A stretch of 42,325 nucleotides of DNA. It comes from Saprospiraceae bacterium. GTDB lineage: Bacteria > Bacteroidota > Bacteroidia > Chitinophagales > Saprospiraceae. The DNA lies in assembly GCA_028280415.1 (NCBI GenBank), contig JANQLV010000055.1:1-42325 (forward strand), read 5' to 3'. Positions 22,766 to 30,528 of this stretch are shown here, piece by piece. The translations under genes and the position numbers were made by a program. Numbering within the stretch: the stretch's first letter is position 1; every line of letters starts with the position of its first letter. The notes beneath the pieces are model-generated. The model was not told the origin of the DNA. It searched no databases and saw only the letters and a list, made by a program, of their open reading frames with translations.

Positions 22766-23920
22766 ATGGAAAAAACAATAGATAAAAACTGGTATCGAAG
22801 AAGCACAATAAGCTACTTCATATTTATGTTTTCATTTTTTTTTATCTCTTGCAATGGACAGGAAAATAAAAATATACGAGAAATTAAGGTTAAATCTACG
22901 CCTGATACCGAGCAAACTGCAGAAGCTTCCCAGGTCGATCCCCTTTTCTATATTGAAGGCCAGCTATGTGCCTGGGTTCGCAAAATTTTTCAGGATAAAA
23001 ATGGAAATCTCTGGTTTGGGACCAACCACTACGGAGTCATGCGTTATAATGGAGATACGCTGGAGTATTTTTCTAAAAACGAAGGACTCGGAGCCGGCAG
23101 GATAAATGAAATTGTGGAAGACTCGAATGGCAATGTATGGCTGGGAACCTATGGAGGGCTTAGCAAATATGATGGAAAAAGGTTTACTAATTTCCCTCTG
23201 CCGAATACCGGTGCCTCTTTTAGCAATGATGTCTGGAGCATATTGATAGATAGGCATGGTATATTCTGGCTGGGCACAACGGAAGGGGTGTTTCAATTCG
23301 ATGGAGAAAAATTTACTGCTTTTCCAATTCCAAAAGCGGTAGTAAAGGATACAAACTCCATAGTATCCTACGACAGAATCACATGTATCATCGAAGACCG
23401 AAATGGTACTTTTTGGTTTGGCACAGACGGATTTGGTATTTGCAGATACGATCCTTCTGCTGAAAAATCCGGTAAAAAAGCTTTCAGCTATATTCTTAAA
23501 GAGGATGGTCTTGGTGATAATAATATTGCTGATATATTGGAAGATCAACAGGGGAATATCTGGATTGGTACTATGTATGGAGGGGTAAGTAAATACGATG
23601 GAAATTCATTTTATAATTTTACCAAAAACGGACTTATCGAAGGCGATGAAACATGTGGTTTTTATGAAGATAAAAACGGGAATATATGGTTTGCTGCTGA
23701 AAACTATGGAGTGTATCGCTATACTCCTTCCACAGAACAAAAAGATGGAAAATCATTCAGCAATTTCCATAAAAAAGATGGCTTAAATACCAATGGAATA
23801 ATTTCTATTCTCGAAGATAAAGAAGGACGTTTCTGGTTAGGTGGCTGGGGCGGACTATTCCGTTATGATGATAAATCCTTTTTTAGCGTTACCAGGGATG
23901 GCCCCTGGGAAAACGATTAA
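22766..23920 (+). CDS. Lipoprotein with a seven-blade two-component-regulator propeller
   Basis: The 384-aa product has a long lipoprotein signal with Cys29 (FFFISCNGQ), preceded by a charged N-terminus (MEKTIDKNWYRR). Residues about 70-380 hold seven reg_prop repeats, each with a D-x-x-G-x-[LIVF]-W-[FLI]-G-T-like motif (DKNGNLWFGT, DSNGNVWLGT, DRHGIFWLGT, DRNGTFWFGT, DQQGNIWIGT, DKNGNIWFAA, DKEGRFWLGG). Exactly seven units predict one closed propeller. Such propellers are normally the periplasmic sensors of hybrid two-component systems, but no kinase or HTH follows here. It may bind glycans or partner proteins on the cell surface. Confidence 0.88.
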   Translation: MEKTIDKNWYRRSTISYFIFMFSFFFISCNGQENKNIREIKVKSTPDTEQTAEASQVDPLFYIEGQLCAWVRKIFQDKNGNLWFGTNHYGVMRYNGDTLEYFSKNEGLGAGRINEIVEDSNGNVWLGTYGGLSKYDGKRFTNFPLPNTGASFSNDVWSILIDRHGIFWLGTTEGVFQFDGEKFTAFPIPKAVVKDTNSIVSYDRITCIIEDRNGTFWFGTDGFGICRYDPSAEKSGKKAFSYILKEDGLGDNNIADILEDQQGNIWIGTMYGGVSKYDGNSFYNFTKNGLIEGDETCGFYEDKNGNIWFAAENYGVYRYTPSTEQKDGKSFSNFHKKDGLNTNGIISILEDKEGRFWLGGWGGLFRYDDKSFFSVTRDGPWEND

Positions 23921-23961
23921 TATGCACAAACAGCAACATAAGTCCCTCAAAAAATTGATAA

Positions 23962-24597
23962 ATGAATAAAATTGATAAATATTTGATCGAAGGCTGTGGG
24001 CGATGCCCGCTGGGAGGAAGCCCTGATTGCAAAGTTCATACCTGGACCACTGAGCTGGAACTATTGAGAATGATCGTCCTTGACTGCGGATTGATCGAAG
24101 AATTGAAATGGGGGGTCCCCTGTTATACCTTTCAAAAGAAAAATGTATTAATAGTTAGTGCTTTTAAAGATTACTGTTCTGTCAGTTTTTTCAAGGGAGC
24201 GTTATTAAATGATGCAAATGGCATTTTAGTCAAACCGGGAAAAAACTCGCAAGCTGCCCGCCTGATCAAGTTTACAAGCATTGAAGAAATAAAAAAGGCT
24301 GAAGCTGATTTAAAAACCTGTATTTACGAAGCGATCGAAGTTGAAAAAGCAGGTTTAAAAGTAAATTTTAAAAAGAACCCTGAACCTCTTCCGGAAGAAT
24401 TAGAAAAGAGATTCGAAGAGGACCCTGTTTTGAAAACCGCCTTCGAAGCTTTAACACCCGGGCGTCAAAGAGGATACATCCTCTATTTTTCAGCTCCTAA
24501 ACAAGCAAAAACCCGGGAATCACGAATAGAAAAAAATGTTGGAAAAATTCTCAATGGCGAAGGATTAAATGATAAGTACAGTCGAAGAAAGAAATGA
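23962..24597 (+). CDS. DUF1801/YdeI-OmdA family protein
   Basis: This 211-aa cytoplasmic protein matches the DUF1801 fold in its middle (about 25-125: ELLRMIVLDCGLIEELKWGV, then PCYTFQKKNVLIVSAFKDY and SVSFFKGA). The C-terminal YdeI/OmdA-associated part is about 150-211, ending in the helix ALTPGRQRGYILYFSAPKQA, then a Lys/Arg-rich tail. The N-terminus has an unusual Cys pair (EGCGRCPLGGSPDC, 10-23). The YdeI group is linked to peptide or antibiotic resistance in Bacillus, but a role here is unproven. It is 41 bp downstream of the propeller gene and may share its transcript. Confidence 0.8.
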   Translation: MNKIDKYLIEGCGRCPLGGSPDCKVHTWTTELELLRMIVLDCGLIEELKWGVPCYTFQKKNVLIVSAFKDYCSVSFFKGALLNDANGILVKPGKNSQAARLIKFTSIEEIKKAEADLKTCIYEAIEVEKAGLKVNFKKNPEPLPEELEKRFEEDPVLKTAFEALTPGRQRGYILYFSAPKQAKTRESRIEKNVGKILNGEGLNDKYSRRKK

Positions 24598-24689
24598 TAA
24601 AACAGGGCTGTTAATAACACAACATTATGTACAATATCCAACATTCACCCCTCTTTTCTCCTATTTCACTTACACTGTAGTTTTTAGTT

Positions 24690-24722
24690 TGTCTATCTTA
24701 CAAATGTCTATGTTTAGACATT
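24690..24722. promoter_or_regulatory. TGTCTA repeat cluster with 8-bp inverted repeat, candidate operator
   Basis: AATGTCTA (24703-24710), TGTT, TAGACATT (24715-24722) is a perfect inverted repeat with 8-bp arms, 18 bp before the ATG at 24741. A further direct copy of TGTCTAT lies at 24690-24696, 15 bp upstream of the second copy at 24705. Three half-sites in this array suggest a dimeric repressor with two bound units. The GTCTA/TAGAC outer arms recall BlaI/MecI-type sites of beta-lactamase genes, but the centre differs, so the regulator is not assigned. Confidence 0.55.
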
Positions 24723-24740
24723 ACTGACAACTCTCAAAAA

Positions 24741-25808
24741 ATGAAAAAGTACTTCGCGCCTCTTATTGGTCTGTTATTCCTATCAAGCTGTAATGGCCAG
24801 CAAAGTCCGGTAAATATTGTACTAGATGAACTAAACAGTAAACTCAACACCTTGGTATATCCTAATATCGATGCTATAATTGTTAAAACCGCTAATGAGA
24901 TTATAATTGAAGAATATTATAATGAATTTGGCAGGGATAGTTTGCATGATATCAGATCTGCTTTTAAATCAATTACCAGTTTGTTAGCCGGGATTGCAAT
25001 TGACAAGGGTTTAATAAGTCTGGATGACAAATTGAATAAATTTTTCCCCAAGCTCCCGGATAAAAGGAAAAGTAATATTACTGTTAAGGATTTATTAGAA
25101 ATGAAATCCGGACTAGATTGTGAAGAGTTTTATGGGATAGGTCCTGATTGCGAAACACCAATGTGGGAAACTCAGGATTGGATAAATTACTGTATAAACC
25201 TACAAATGAAAGATGAACCTGGAATGAATTGGGCCTATAATTCAATAGAATCAATGCTAATAGGTGAAATAATATCCAGAGCCAGTAATAAAACGATAAT
25301 GGAATTCGCTAAACAGCATTTATTTTCCCCTCTTGATATTACGAATTATAAATGGACCATCACGCCACAAGGAAGAGGAATGACGGCCGGGTCATTCTAT
25401 ATCAGGCCAATTGATATGCTAAAAATTATTGAATTAGTAAAAAATAAAGGTAAATGGGGGGACAAGATTATCCTTAGCAAAGAATGGATCGAGTATTCTA
25501 CAGATTGTAAAACAGATATAGATTTCTCATTTGTCAGATATTCGAGAATGGATAATGCTAAATATCAAAGTGCCAGGTATGGATACTATTGGTACAGAGA
25601 AAACCTTCAATTTAATGACATTAATACTGAGGTTCTGTTTGCTTCCGGAAATGGAGGTCAGTACATGATGAATCTGGAAGCGTATGATTCAATGATAATA
25701 TTTACAGGAAGTAATTATGGAAACTGGCGAAACAAATTGCCCTTTGAAATACTCTTGAAATATCTGATCCCAATAATAGAAAATAAAAAAGCGGGCAAGA
25801 ACGGCTAA
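24741..25808 (+). CDS. Class C beta-lactamase-like serine hydrolase lipoprotein
   Basis: This 355-aa protein has a lipobox at C17 (LLFLSSCNGQ). It has the penicillin-binding or class C serine hydrolase fold: nucleophile S73 and K76 in the SxxK motif (RSAFKSITS), Tyr166 in WAYNS, at the position where family members have YxN, and a late Gly-rich strand (ASGNGGQYMM) in the place of the KTG motif. The family covers beta-lactamases, esterases and D-amino peptidases; with YNS in place of YxN the activity is uncertain. It has its own leader with a GTCTA operator-like cluster, so it may be induced or repressed separately from its neighbours. Confidence 0.88.
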   Translation: MKKYFAPLIGLLFLSSCNGQQSPVNIVLDELNSKLNTLVYPNIDAIIVKTANEIIIEEYYNEFGRDSLHDIRSAFKSITSLLAGIAIDKGLISLDDKLNKFFPKLPDKRKSNITVKDLLEMKSGLDCEEFYGIGPDCETPMWETQDWINYCINLQMKDEPGMNWAYNSIESMLIGEIISRASNKTIMEFAKQHLFSPLDITNYKWTITPQGRGMTAGSFYIRPIDMLKIIELVKNKGKWGDKIILSKEWIEYSTDCKTDIDFSFVRYSRMDNAKYQSARYGYYWYRENLQFNDINTEVLFASGNGGQYMMNLEAYDSMIIFTGSNYGNWRNKLPFEILLKYLIPIIENKKAGKNG

Positions 25809-25883
25809 ACCTTGCATTGTTACAACCTGCTTAAATCAGTACGAAGTTCAAAATCAGCAAATCTCTATATGAATTAAATTAAC

Positions 25884-27209
25884 ATGAAACGACATTCCTC
25901 TTTATTTTTTGCAGCTTTAGTGAGTCTCTTCTGTTTTTGCTATAATAATTCTTATGCTCAGGTAGACCATGTTTCGAGCGATAAATTTTCAATGCAGATT
26001 AATGGACATACATTAAAAATACCATTTTACTCCAGCCAGGATATCTTTATCACAGATTTAGATATTGAAAGAGCGATCATCGTCCTTCATGGAACGAATC
26101 GAGAGGCCGGGGACCATTTTAATAATATGGAGACTGTAGTAAATAATGCATCCATGAGTGATGGTACTTTGATTATCTCTCCACAGTTTTTAACGGAGGA
26201 TGATATTAATTTTCATTTTTTGGATAATGAGCATTTGTACTGGTCAAGTGGAGGATGGAAATCCGGTTCTAACTCCAGGAATGCAATTACCAATCCCCGC
26301 CCCGAAAGAATGCCTTCCTATGCCGTCATGGATAGCTTATTTATTCATTTGGCAAGACAGTTTCCGAATCTTAAATCCATCGTTTTTGCCGGACATTCCG
26401 CAGGTGGACAATTCTCACAAAGGTTAGCAGCCTCATCTCCTATGGCCGACAGGCTGTGTCAGAGTTTTGATGTTATTACTCAATATATTGTTGCAAATCC
26501 AAGTTCCTATGCATACATGGACGGCCAAAGAGCAGAAGCCGGAACTACTGATCAGTTTTCCGTTCCTTCAACTTCCTGTGCTGAATACAATGAATGGAAA
26601 TATGGTTTGGAAGACCTTTTTACCTATCCCGGATTGCTTGGAGTCGATTCTATCCGCAGCAAGAACAAAAGGAGAATAGTAAGCTATTTGTTAGGAGAAG
26701 AGGATAATAATCCCAACTCTTCCAGTTTAGATGTTTCATGTGAAGCCCTTTTACAAGGTGCGCATCGCTATGAGAGAGGAGAGATTTTTTTTAATTATCT
26801 CCAACATTATTATGGAAACACCATTACCTCTACTCATGAGTTTTTTTCCGTCCCCAATGTAGGACACAACAGTTTTCAAACATACAGTTCGGTACAAGGC
26901 AATTATGCTTTATTTGAAAAACCGCTTAACTTTTCTTGCGGCACTTTTGTAAATGTAACAGAATCCATAAAAAAGGAAAAGTTGGACATTTACCCGAATC
27001 CGGTTACTGATGTTCTAAATGTTTCTCTGGTGACCAGGGCAAATGAAAACCTAGAGTTGCTCATCTTTGATTTGTATGGACGGCTGATGCTGACTCGAAG
27101 TATAACTACTAATGAACAGATAGATATTTCCTCTTTAAATAGTGGAATGTATATTTTACGTTTACAAGCCAATGGGCAGCGTATCCACAAGAGTTTTGTA
27201 GTGGAATGA
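25884..27209 (+). CDS. T9SS-secreted alpha/beta hydrolase (esterase)
   Basis: This 441-aa protein has a Sec signal (1-26, ending NSYAQ), a hydrolase domain (about 30-350) and a type A T9SS sorting domain (about 360-441: LDIYPNPVTDVLNV, then NSGMYILRLQANGQ and KSFVVE). The nucleophile is Ser172 in FAGHSAGGQF, and the likely base is His328 in NVGHNSF. The oxyanion strand is IIVLHGTNREAG (65-76). The type resembles secreted feruloyl or poly-ester-type esterases, but no domain here fixes the substrate. It should act outside the cell or on the surface, possibly on plant or algal polymers or peptides. Confidence 0.87.
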   Translation: MKRHSSLFFAALVSLFCFCYNNSYAQVDHVSSDKFSMQINGHTLKIPFYSSQDIFITDLDIERAIIVLHGTNREAGDHFNNMETVVNNASMSDGTLIISPQFLTEDDINFHFLDNEHLYWSSGGWKSGSNSRNAITNPRPERMPSYAVMDSLFIHLARQFPNLKSIVFAGHSAGGQFSQRLAASSPMADRLCQSFDVITQYIVANPSSYAYMDGQRAEAGTTDQFSVPSTSCAEYNEWKYGLEDLFTYPGLLGVDSIRSKNKRRIVSYLLGEEDNNPNSSSLDVSCEALLQGAHRYERGEIFFNYLQHYYGNTITSTHEFFSVPNVGHNSFQTYSSVQGNYALFEKPLNFSCGTFVNVTESIKKEKLDIYPNPVTDVLNVSLVTRANENLELLIFDLYGRLMLTRSITTNEQIDISSLNSGMYILRLQANGQRIHKSFVVE

Positions 27210-27261
27210 GTACCTGTCTAAATTGTTCAACTGAGCAAGTGATCTAAAGTAACAAAAGCAA

Positions 27262-28515
27262 ATGAAAATAATTTTAACGTCTGTAGGTACAAGAGGAGAT
27301 ATGGAGCCATTACTGGCAATTGGGGAAATATTGAAAGAAGGGGGACATGAAATAATTTGCCTTTTCCCTGAGCAGTTTAGGGAGCTTGCCGAAGATTCCG
27401 GATTTGAATTCGCCTCACTGGGAACAGAATTTATAGAGATGCTGGATAGTCCCGAGGGGAGAATAGCGATGGGTGGTGGTAAGTTTGGTTTTAAGAAACT
27501 ACGGGCCTATATAAAAATCATTTCCAGACAAACTGGGGTTAACAAGAGGATGATTGAAAATCAATACGAGCTCATTGAAAAAGAAAAACCCGATAGGATC
27601 GTCCATAATGGAAAAGTAATTTATCCTGTAATCTGGAGTCTGGAAAATGAAGGGAAAACGACATTGATCAGTCCTGTGCCATATATGCATTATGTAAAAA
27701 ATCATTCTCATGTGGCCTTTAACAAAGACTTCGGCCCCTTTCTCAATAAGATGACTTATCGGCTTGCAAACTACGGTTTAGTGAAAATGATCATGAAGTC
27801 GCTGAAATGGATTCCCGTCTTAAAAAAAATTAAACAAAAGCAAATTCAAAATGCTTTGTTTAACAACAAAGTAATATATACCATCTCCCCTGCCCTATTT
27901 GAAAGGCCCGATTACTGGAACGATAAACTTAAAGTTTTGGGCTATCATGAACGAAACAAAGTATTGAATTGGCAAGCTGGTTCCGAATTAGAAGATTTTT
28001 TACAAAAGCATTCGAAAGTTATATTGGTAACTTTTGGAAGTATGATCAATACTGCTCCATCAGAAAAGACGAGGATTATCCTTGAAATCCTTGAACAAAA
28101 TAATATTCCCGCTATAATTAATACAGCTTCCGGTGGACTCGTCAAGCCTCTGAATTATAAAAATGATTTGATTCATTTTGTCGAAAGAATTCCATACGAC
28201 TGGATTTTTCCAAAGATATATGCGGTTATTCATCATGGCGGTTCGGGGACAACACATACGGCGATAAAATACGGCTGTGCCTCCTTAATTATCCCGCATA
28301 TAATCGACCAATATGTCTGGAACAAAATTATCTTTAAAAAAGGCCTCGGGCCTCTGGGAATAGATATTAGTCAAATAAGTAATAAAAACCTTGAACCCAA
28401 AATCCTTGAATTAGTGCAGAATAAATCGTTTAAAGAAAATGCAGAGGCTATGGGTAAACAAATACGTAATGAGAATTTTAGAATGGACATTTACAATTCG
28501 ATAATAGAAGCGTAA
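27262..28515 (+). CDS. GT1-type glycosyltransferase (UGT/sterol-glucosyltransferase-like)
   Basis: This 417-aa cytoplasmic enzyme has the GT-B fold of UDP-glycosyltransferase family 1. The N-terminal acceptor domain opens with the signature MKIILTSVGTRGDMEPLLAI. The C-terminal nucleotide-sugar domain has ILVTFGSMINTAP (253-265) and the donor-binding motif HHGGSGTTHTAIKYG (324-338), followed by PHIIDQYVWNK (345-355), the region that contacts the sugar. It probably glycosylates a hydrophobic acceptor such as a lipid, polyketide or macrolide. It stands alone between the esterase and a 360-bp spacer, so no pathway can be read from context. Confidence 0.92.
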   Translation: MKIILTSVGTRGDMEPLLAIGEILKEGGHEIICLFPEQFRELAEDSGFEFASLGTEFIEMLDSPEGRIAMGGGKFGFKKLRAYIKIISRQTGVNKRMIENQYELIEKEKPDRIVHNGKVIYPVIWSLENEGKTTLISPVPYMHYVKNHSHVAFNKDFGPFLNKMTYRLANYGLVKMIMKSLKWIPVLKKIKQKQIQNALFNNKVIYTISPALFERPDYWNDKLKVLGYHERNKVLNWQAGSELEDFLQKHSKVILVTFGSMINTAPSEKTRIILEILEQNNIPAIINTASGGLVKPLNYKNDLIHFVERIPYDWIFPKIYAVIHHGGSGTTHTAIKYGCASLIIPHIIDQYVWNKIIFKKGLGPLGIDISQISNKNLEPKILELVQNKSFKENAEAMGKQIRNENFRMDIYNSIIEA

Positions 28516-28875
28516 ATTGCCGGTAGCCCCTCTAAGCCAATTAATTCAAGTAGACATTGTTGCTCCGCAAAAGAGCGCGCGCTTCTCCCCTATCATCTGC
28601 CTGTTAATAGTGAATTCCTTTCCAGTAAAATTATACATCTGTTTCCGTTATCTTTTTTATTCTACACAAAAAAAGATGATTAGCAGGTTACCTTTTTTAA
28701 ACAGATGGAATTAAGGAGACTCCCCATCTAAAAAATAAGCTATAAAATTAAATGCAATTTCTGTGGTCAGCCTCGTACAAATATTCCAGCTGAGCTGCTT
28801 ACGAGAGGAATTGTACTTACGAGCAATGATCATTGCTTGATATAAAGTTATTGTTTAACCTAAAACTACAGTCTA
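28516..28875. other. 360-bp spacer with two inverted repeats
   Basis: No gene is supported; a 65-codon open frame at 28517-28714 lacks any family likeness. The spacer holds CATCTGTTT (28636-28644) and its reverse complement AAACAGATG (28699-28707), a GC-rich AGCGCGCGCT (28574-28583), and the 16-bp palindrome at 28822-28837. The last 40 bp are the leader of the VWA gene. Confidence 0.6.
28822..28837. promoter_or_regulatory. 16-bp perfect palindrome before the VWA gene
   Basis: AGCAATGATCATTGCT is fully self-complementary (8-bp arms with no spacer) and ends 38 bp before the ATG at 28876. Its place in the expected promoter or leader suggests a dimeric regulator site. The regulator is unknown. 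Confidence 0.5.
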
Positions 28876-30348
28876 ATGAAGTATTTTAGACCTCTTCTTC
28901 TTTATTTGCTATTTTCTATTATTAACCCATTATTTTCTTTCGGTCAAGCCAGGTTTCTGGCTTGGAAAAAAGTAATTGCTTCTCCATCTGAAACTATCAA
29001 TCCCACAAAAGAAAAATCCTTGAAACTTATGGAACCAGAGGATGATCATCGCGCCACAATAGATCTTTCATTTGAAAAGCCTTTGTATGGTGTCAATTTT
29101 TCAATTCCGGTTTACGGAACGATTTGCCAGGGGGAATGTGACAATGTCCAGCAGCTTATAAGAGTGCTTGCCACTAATGCTGAGGGGGAAAAGGTATTGC
29201 CTGATTTTACCTTTTCGGATGGTCAGCATCTGCCGGTCAGGAAGCTGGATGAAAACACCTTACAAATATCCGGAGCATCTCGTACTGAAATCAATGTATC
29301 CTTTGCCGAAGATGTGCAAAAACTAAGGGTATTAACGGAGCTGGCAACCCCACAGGAGCATGTGATTCCTTTTCTTGAACTCAGTGAAATCCAATATGTT
29401 GATGAACAGGGTCTGATCCCCAATCCATCCATAACATCCGATTGTACTCCTAAGCATATCATTTTTGCTATCGATCGATCCGGATCAATTGAGACCAGAG
29501 AATATCAAGCTATAAAAAATGCTATACATGAATTGCTTCAAAATTGGGATCAGCAGTTTATGCCGCCTTTACAAATTACAATTTTCGAATTTGATCGCAA
29601 TGCAGAATTAATTGTTCATAAAAATAAATTAAATAAAAAGGCTCTACTGGAAACTAATCCATTGGGAAGCTATCTATTGCAGGATCAAATTTCCCAAAAT
29701 GCTTCTATCACACATTGGACAAATTGGGAAGCTGCCTTAATACTCAGTGAGCAATTAATCGAACCCAAACTCGAAAATATCTTATTCTTTATCACCGACG
29801 GAATGCCAAACGGAAATACTCAGGAAGCACAACTGGCAAACAAATCCTTAAAGCAGATCATTCATTTAGCTAATCAGATCAAGGAAAAGGATACACATAT
29901 TTACGGAATAGGCAGTGGCAGTTTGTCAGAATCTCCAGCCTGGATGGCCTATCTGACTGATGGAGCAGTATCAAAAGCAGTCCAAAGAAATAATCTCAGG
30001 GAGGCTGATTTTATTTTAGTTAAAGACTTCTCCGAAACTTTTAAATCATTCTCTAGTCTCCCTATATCATGTCCGGAAAAGTCTGCCTTAGGAATAGAAC
30101 TAATGGCTCATCCAAATCCGGCAAGTTCCACTGTGGAAATAAATATTACAGGTGTAGACCTTGAACATAATAATCTAAACCTCTCCATTGTCGATAGCTA
30201 TGGACAAACTTTAAAAGCTTTTGTATTGGAAGATCGCGAAAATATTAGCCTGGATATTAGCGGAATTCCCTCGGGGATTTATCAATTAGTACTACAGGAT
30301 AATCACAGACAACTTACTCAATACTCAATTTCTATTATTCAGCACTAA
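28876..30348 (+). CDS. T9SS-secreted VWA-domain protein
   Basis: This 490-aa protein has a Sec signal (1-24, ending LFSFGQ). Residues about 30-180 form a beta-rich domain of unknown type. A von Willebrand A domain follows (about 192-395) with a full MIDAS metal site: DRSGS at 200-204, Thr282 in HWTNWEA and Asp308 in FFITDGMPNG. The last 80 residues are a type A T9SS sorting domain (ELMAHPNPASSTVEI, then PSGIYQLVLQDN). It should bind divalent metal and a protein or glycan ligand at the cell surface, perhaps in adhesion or in processing of large surface proteins. Palindrome 28822-28837 may control it. It precedes the RHS gene by 180 bp. Confidence 0.9.
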   Translation: MKYFRPLLLYLLFSIINPLFSFGQARFLAWKKVIASPSETINPTKEKSLKLMEPEDDHRATIDLSFEKPLYGVNFSIPVYGTICQGECDNVQQLIRVLATNAEGEKVLPDFTFSDGQHLPVRKLDENTLQISGASRTEINVSFAEDVQKLRVLTELATPQEHVIPFLELSEIQYVDEQGLIPNPSITSDCTPKHIIFAIDRSGSIETREYQAIKNAIHELLQNWDQQFMPPLQITIFEFDRNAELIVHKNKLNKKALLETNPLGSYLLQDQISQNASITHWTNWEAALILSEQLIEPKLENILFFITDGMPNGNTQEAQLANKSLKQIIHLANQIKEKDTHIYGIGSGSLSESPAWMAYLTDGAVSKAVQRNNLREADFILVKDFSETFKSFSSLPISCPEKSALGIELMAHPNPASSTVEINITGVDLEHNNLNLSIVDSYGQTLKAFVLEDRENISLDISGIPSGIYQLVLQDNHRQLTQYSISIIQH

Positions 30349-30387
30349 GCGCTTGTTTGGTAATTGTTCTTTGTTTTGAAAACGGAC

Positions 30388-30466
30388 ACTTTCATTTAGA
30401 TAAAGCTCATAAGCCGAAATGATTCCTTAGATAATGAGGCTTTTTGTAAAGAATGTAAATGAAAGT
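30388..30466. repeat. Nested inverted repeats between the VWA and RHS genes
   Basis: ACTTTCATTTA (30388-30398) is the exact reverse complement of TAAATGAAAGT (30456-30466), an 11-bp arm pair with a 57-bp loop. Inside, AGCTCAT (30404-30410) can pair with ATGAGGCT (30434-30441) with one bulge, followed by TTTTT, which may be the VWA terminator. The outer arms could instead be paired binding sites before the RHS gene. Confidence 0.4.
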
Positions 30467-30528
30467 TGCTGTTGATATACTGAGTAATGGTTCCCAAATA
30501 CGCTTTAAGATTTTCAAAAAATTAAACT

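Noticed and set aside
28517-28714. 65-codon open frame after the glycosyltransferase
   Set aside because: It has no family likeness, no leader and no packing with a neighbour. It fits chance in a spacer.
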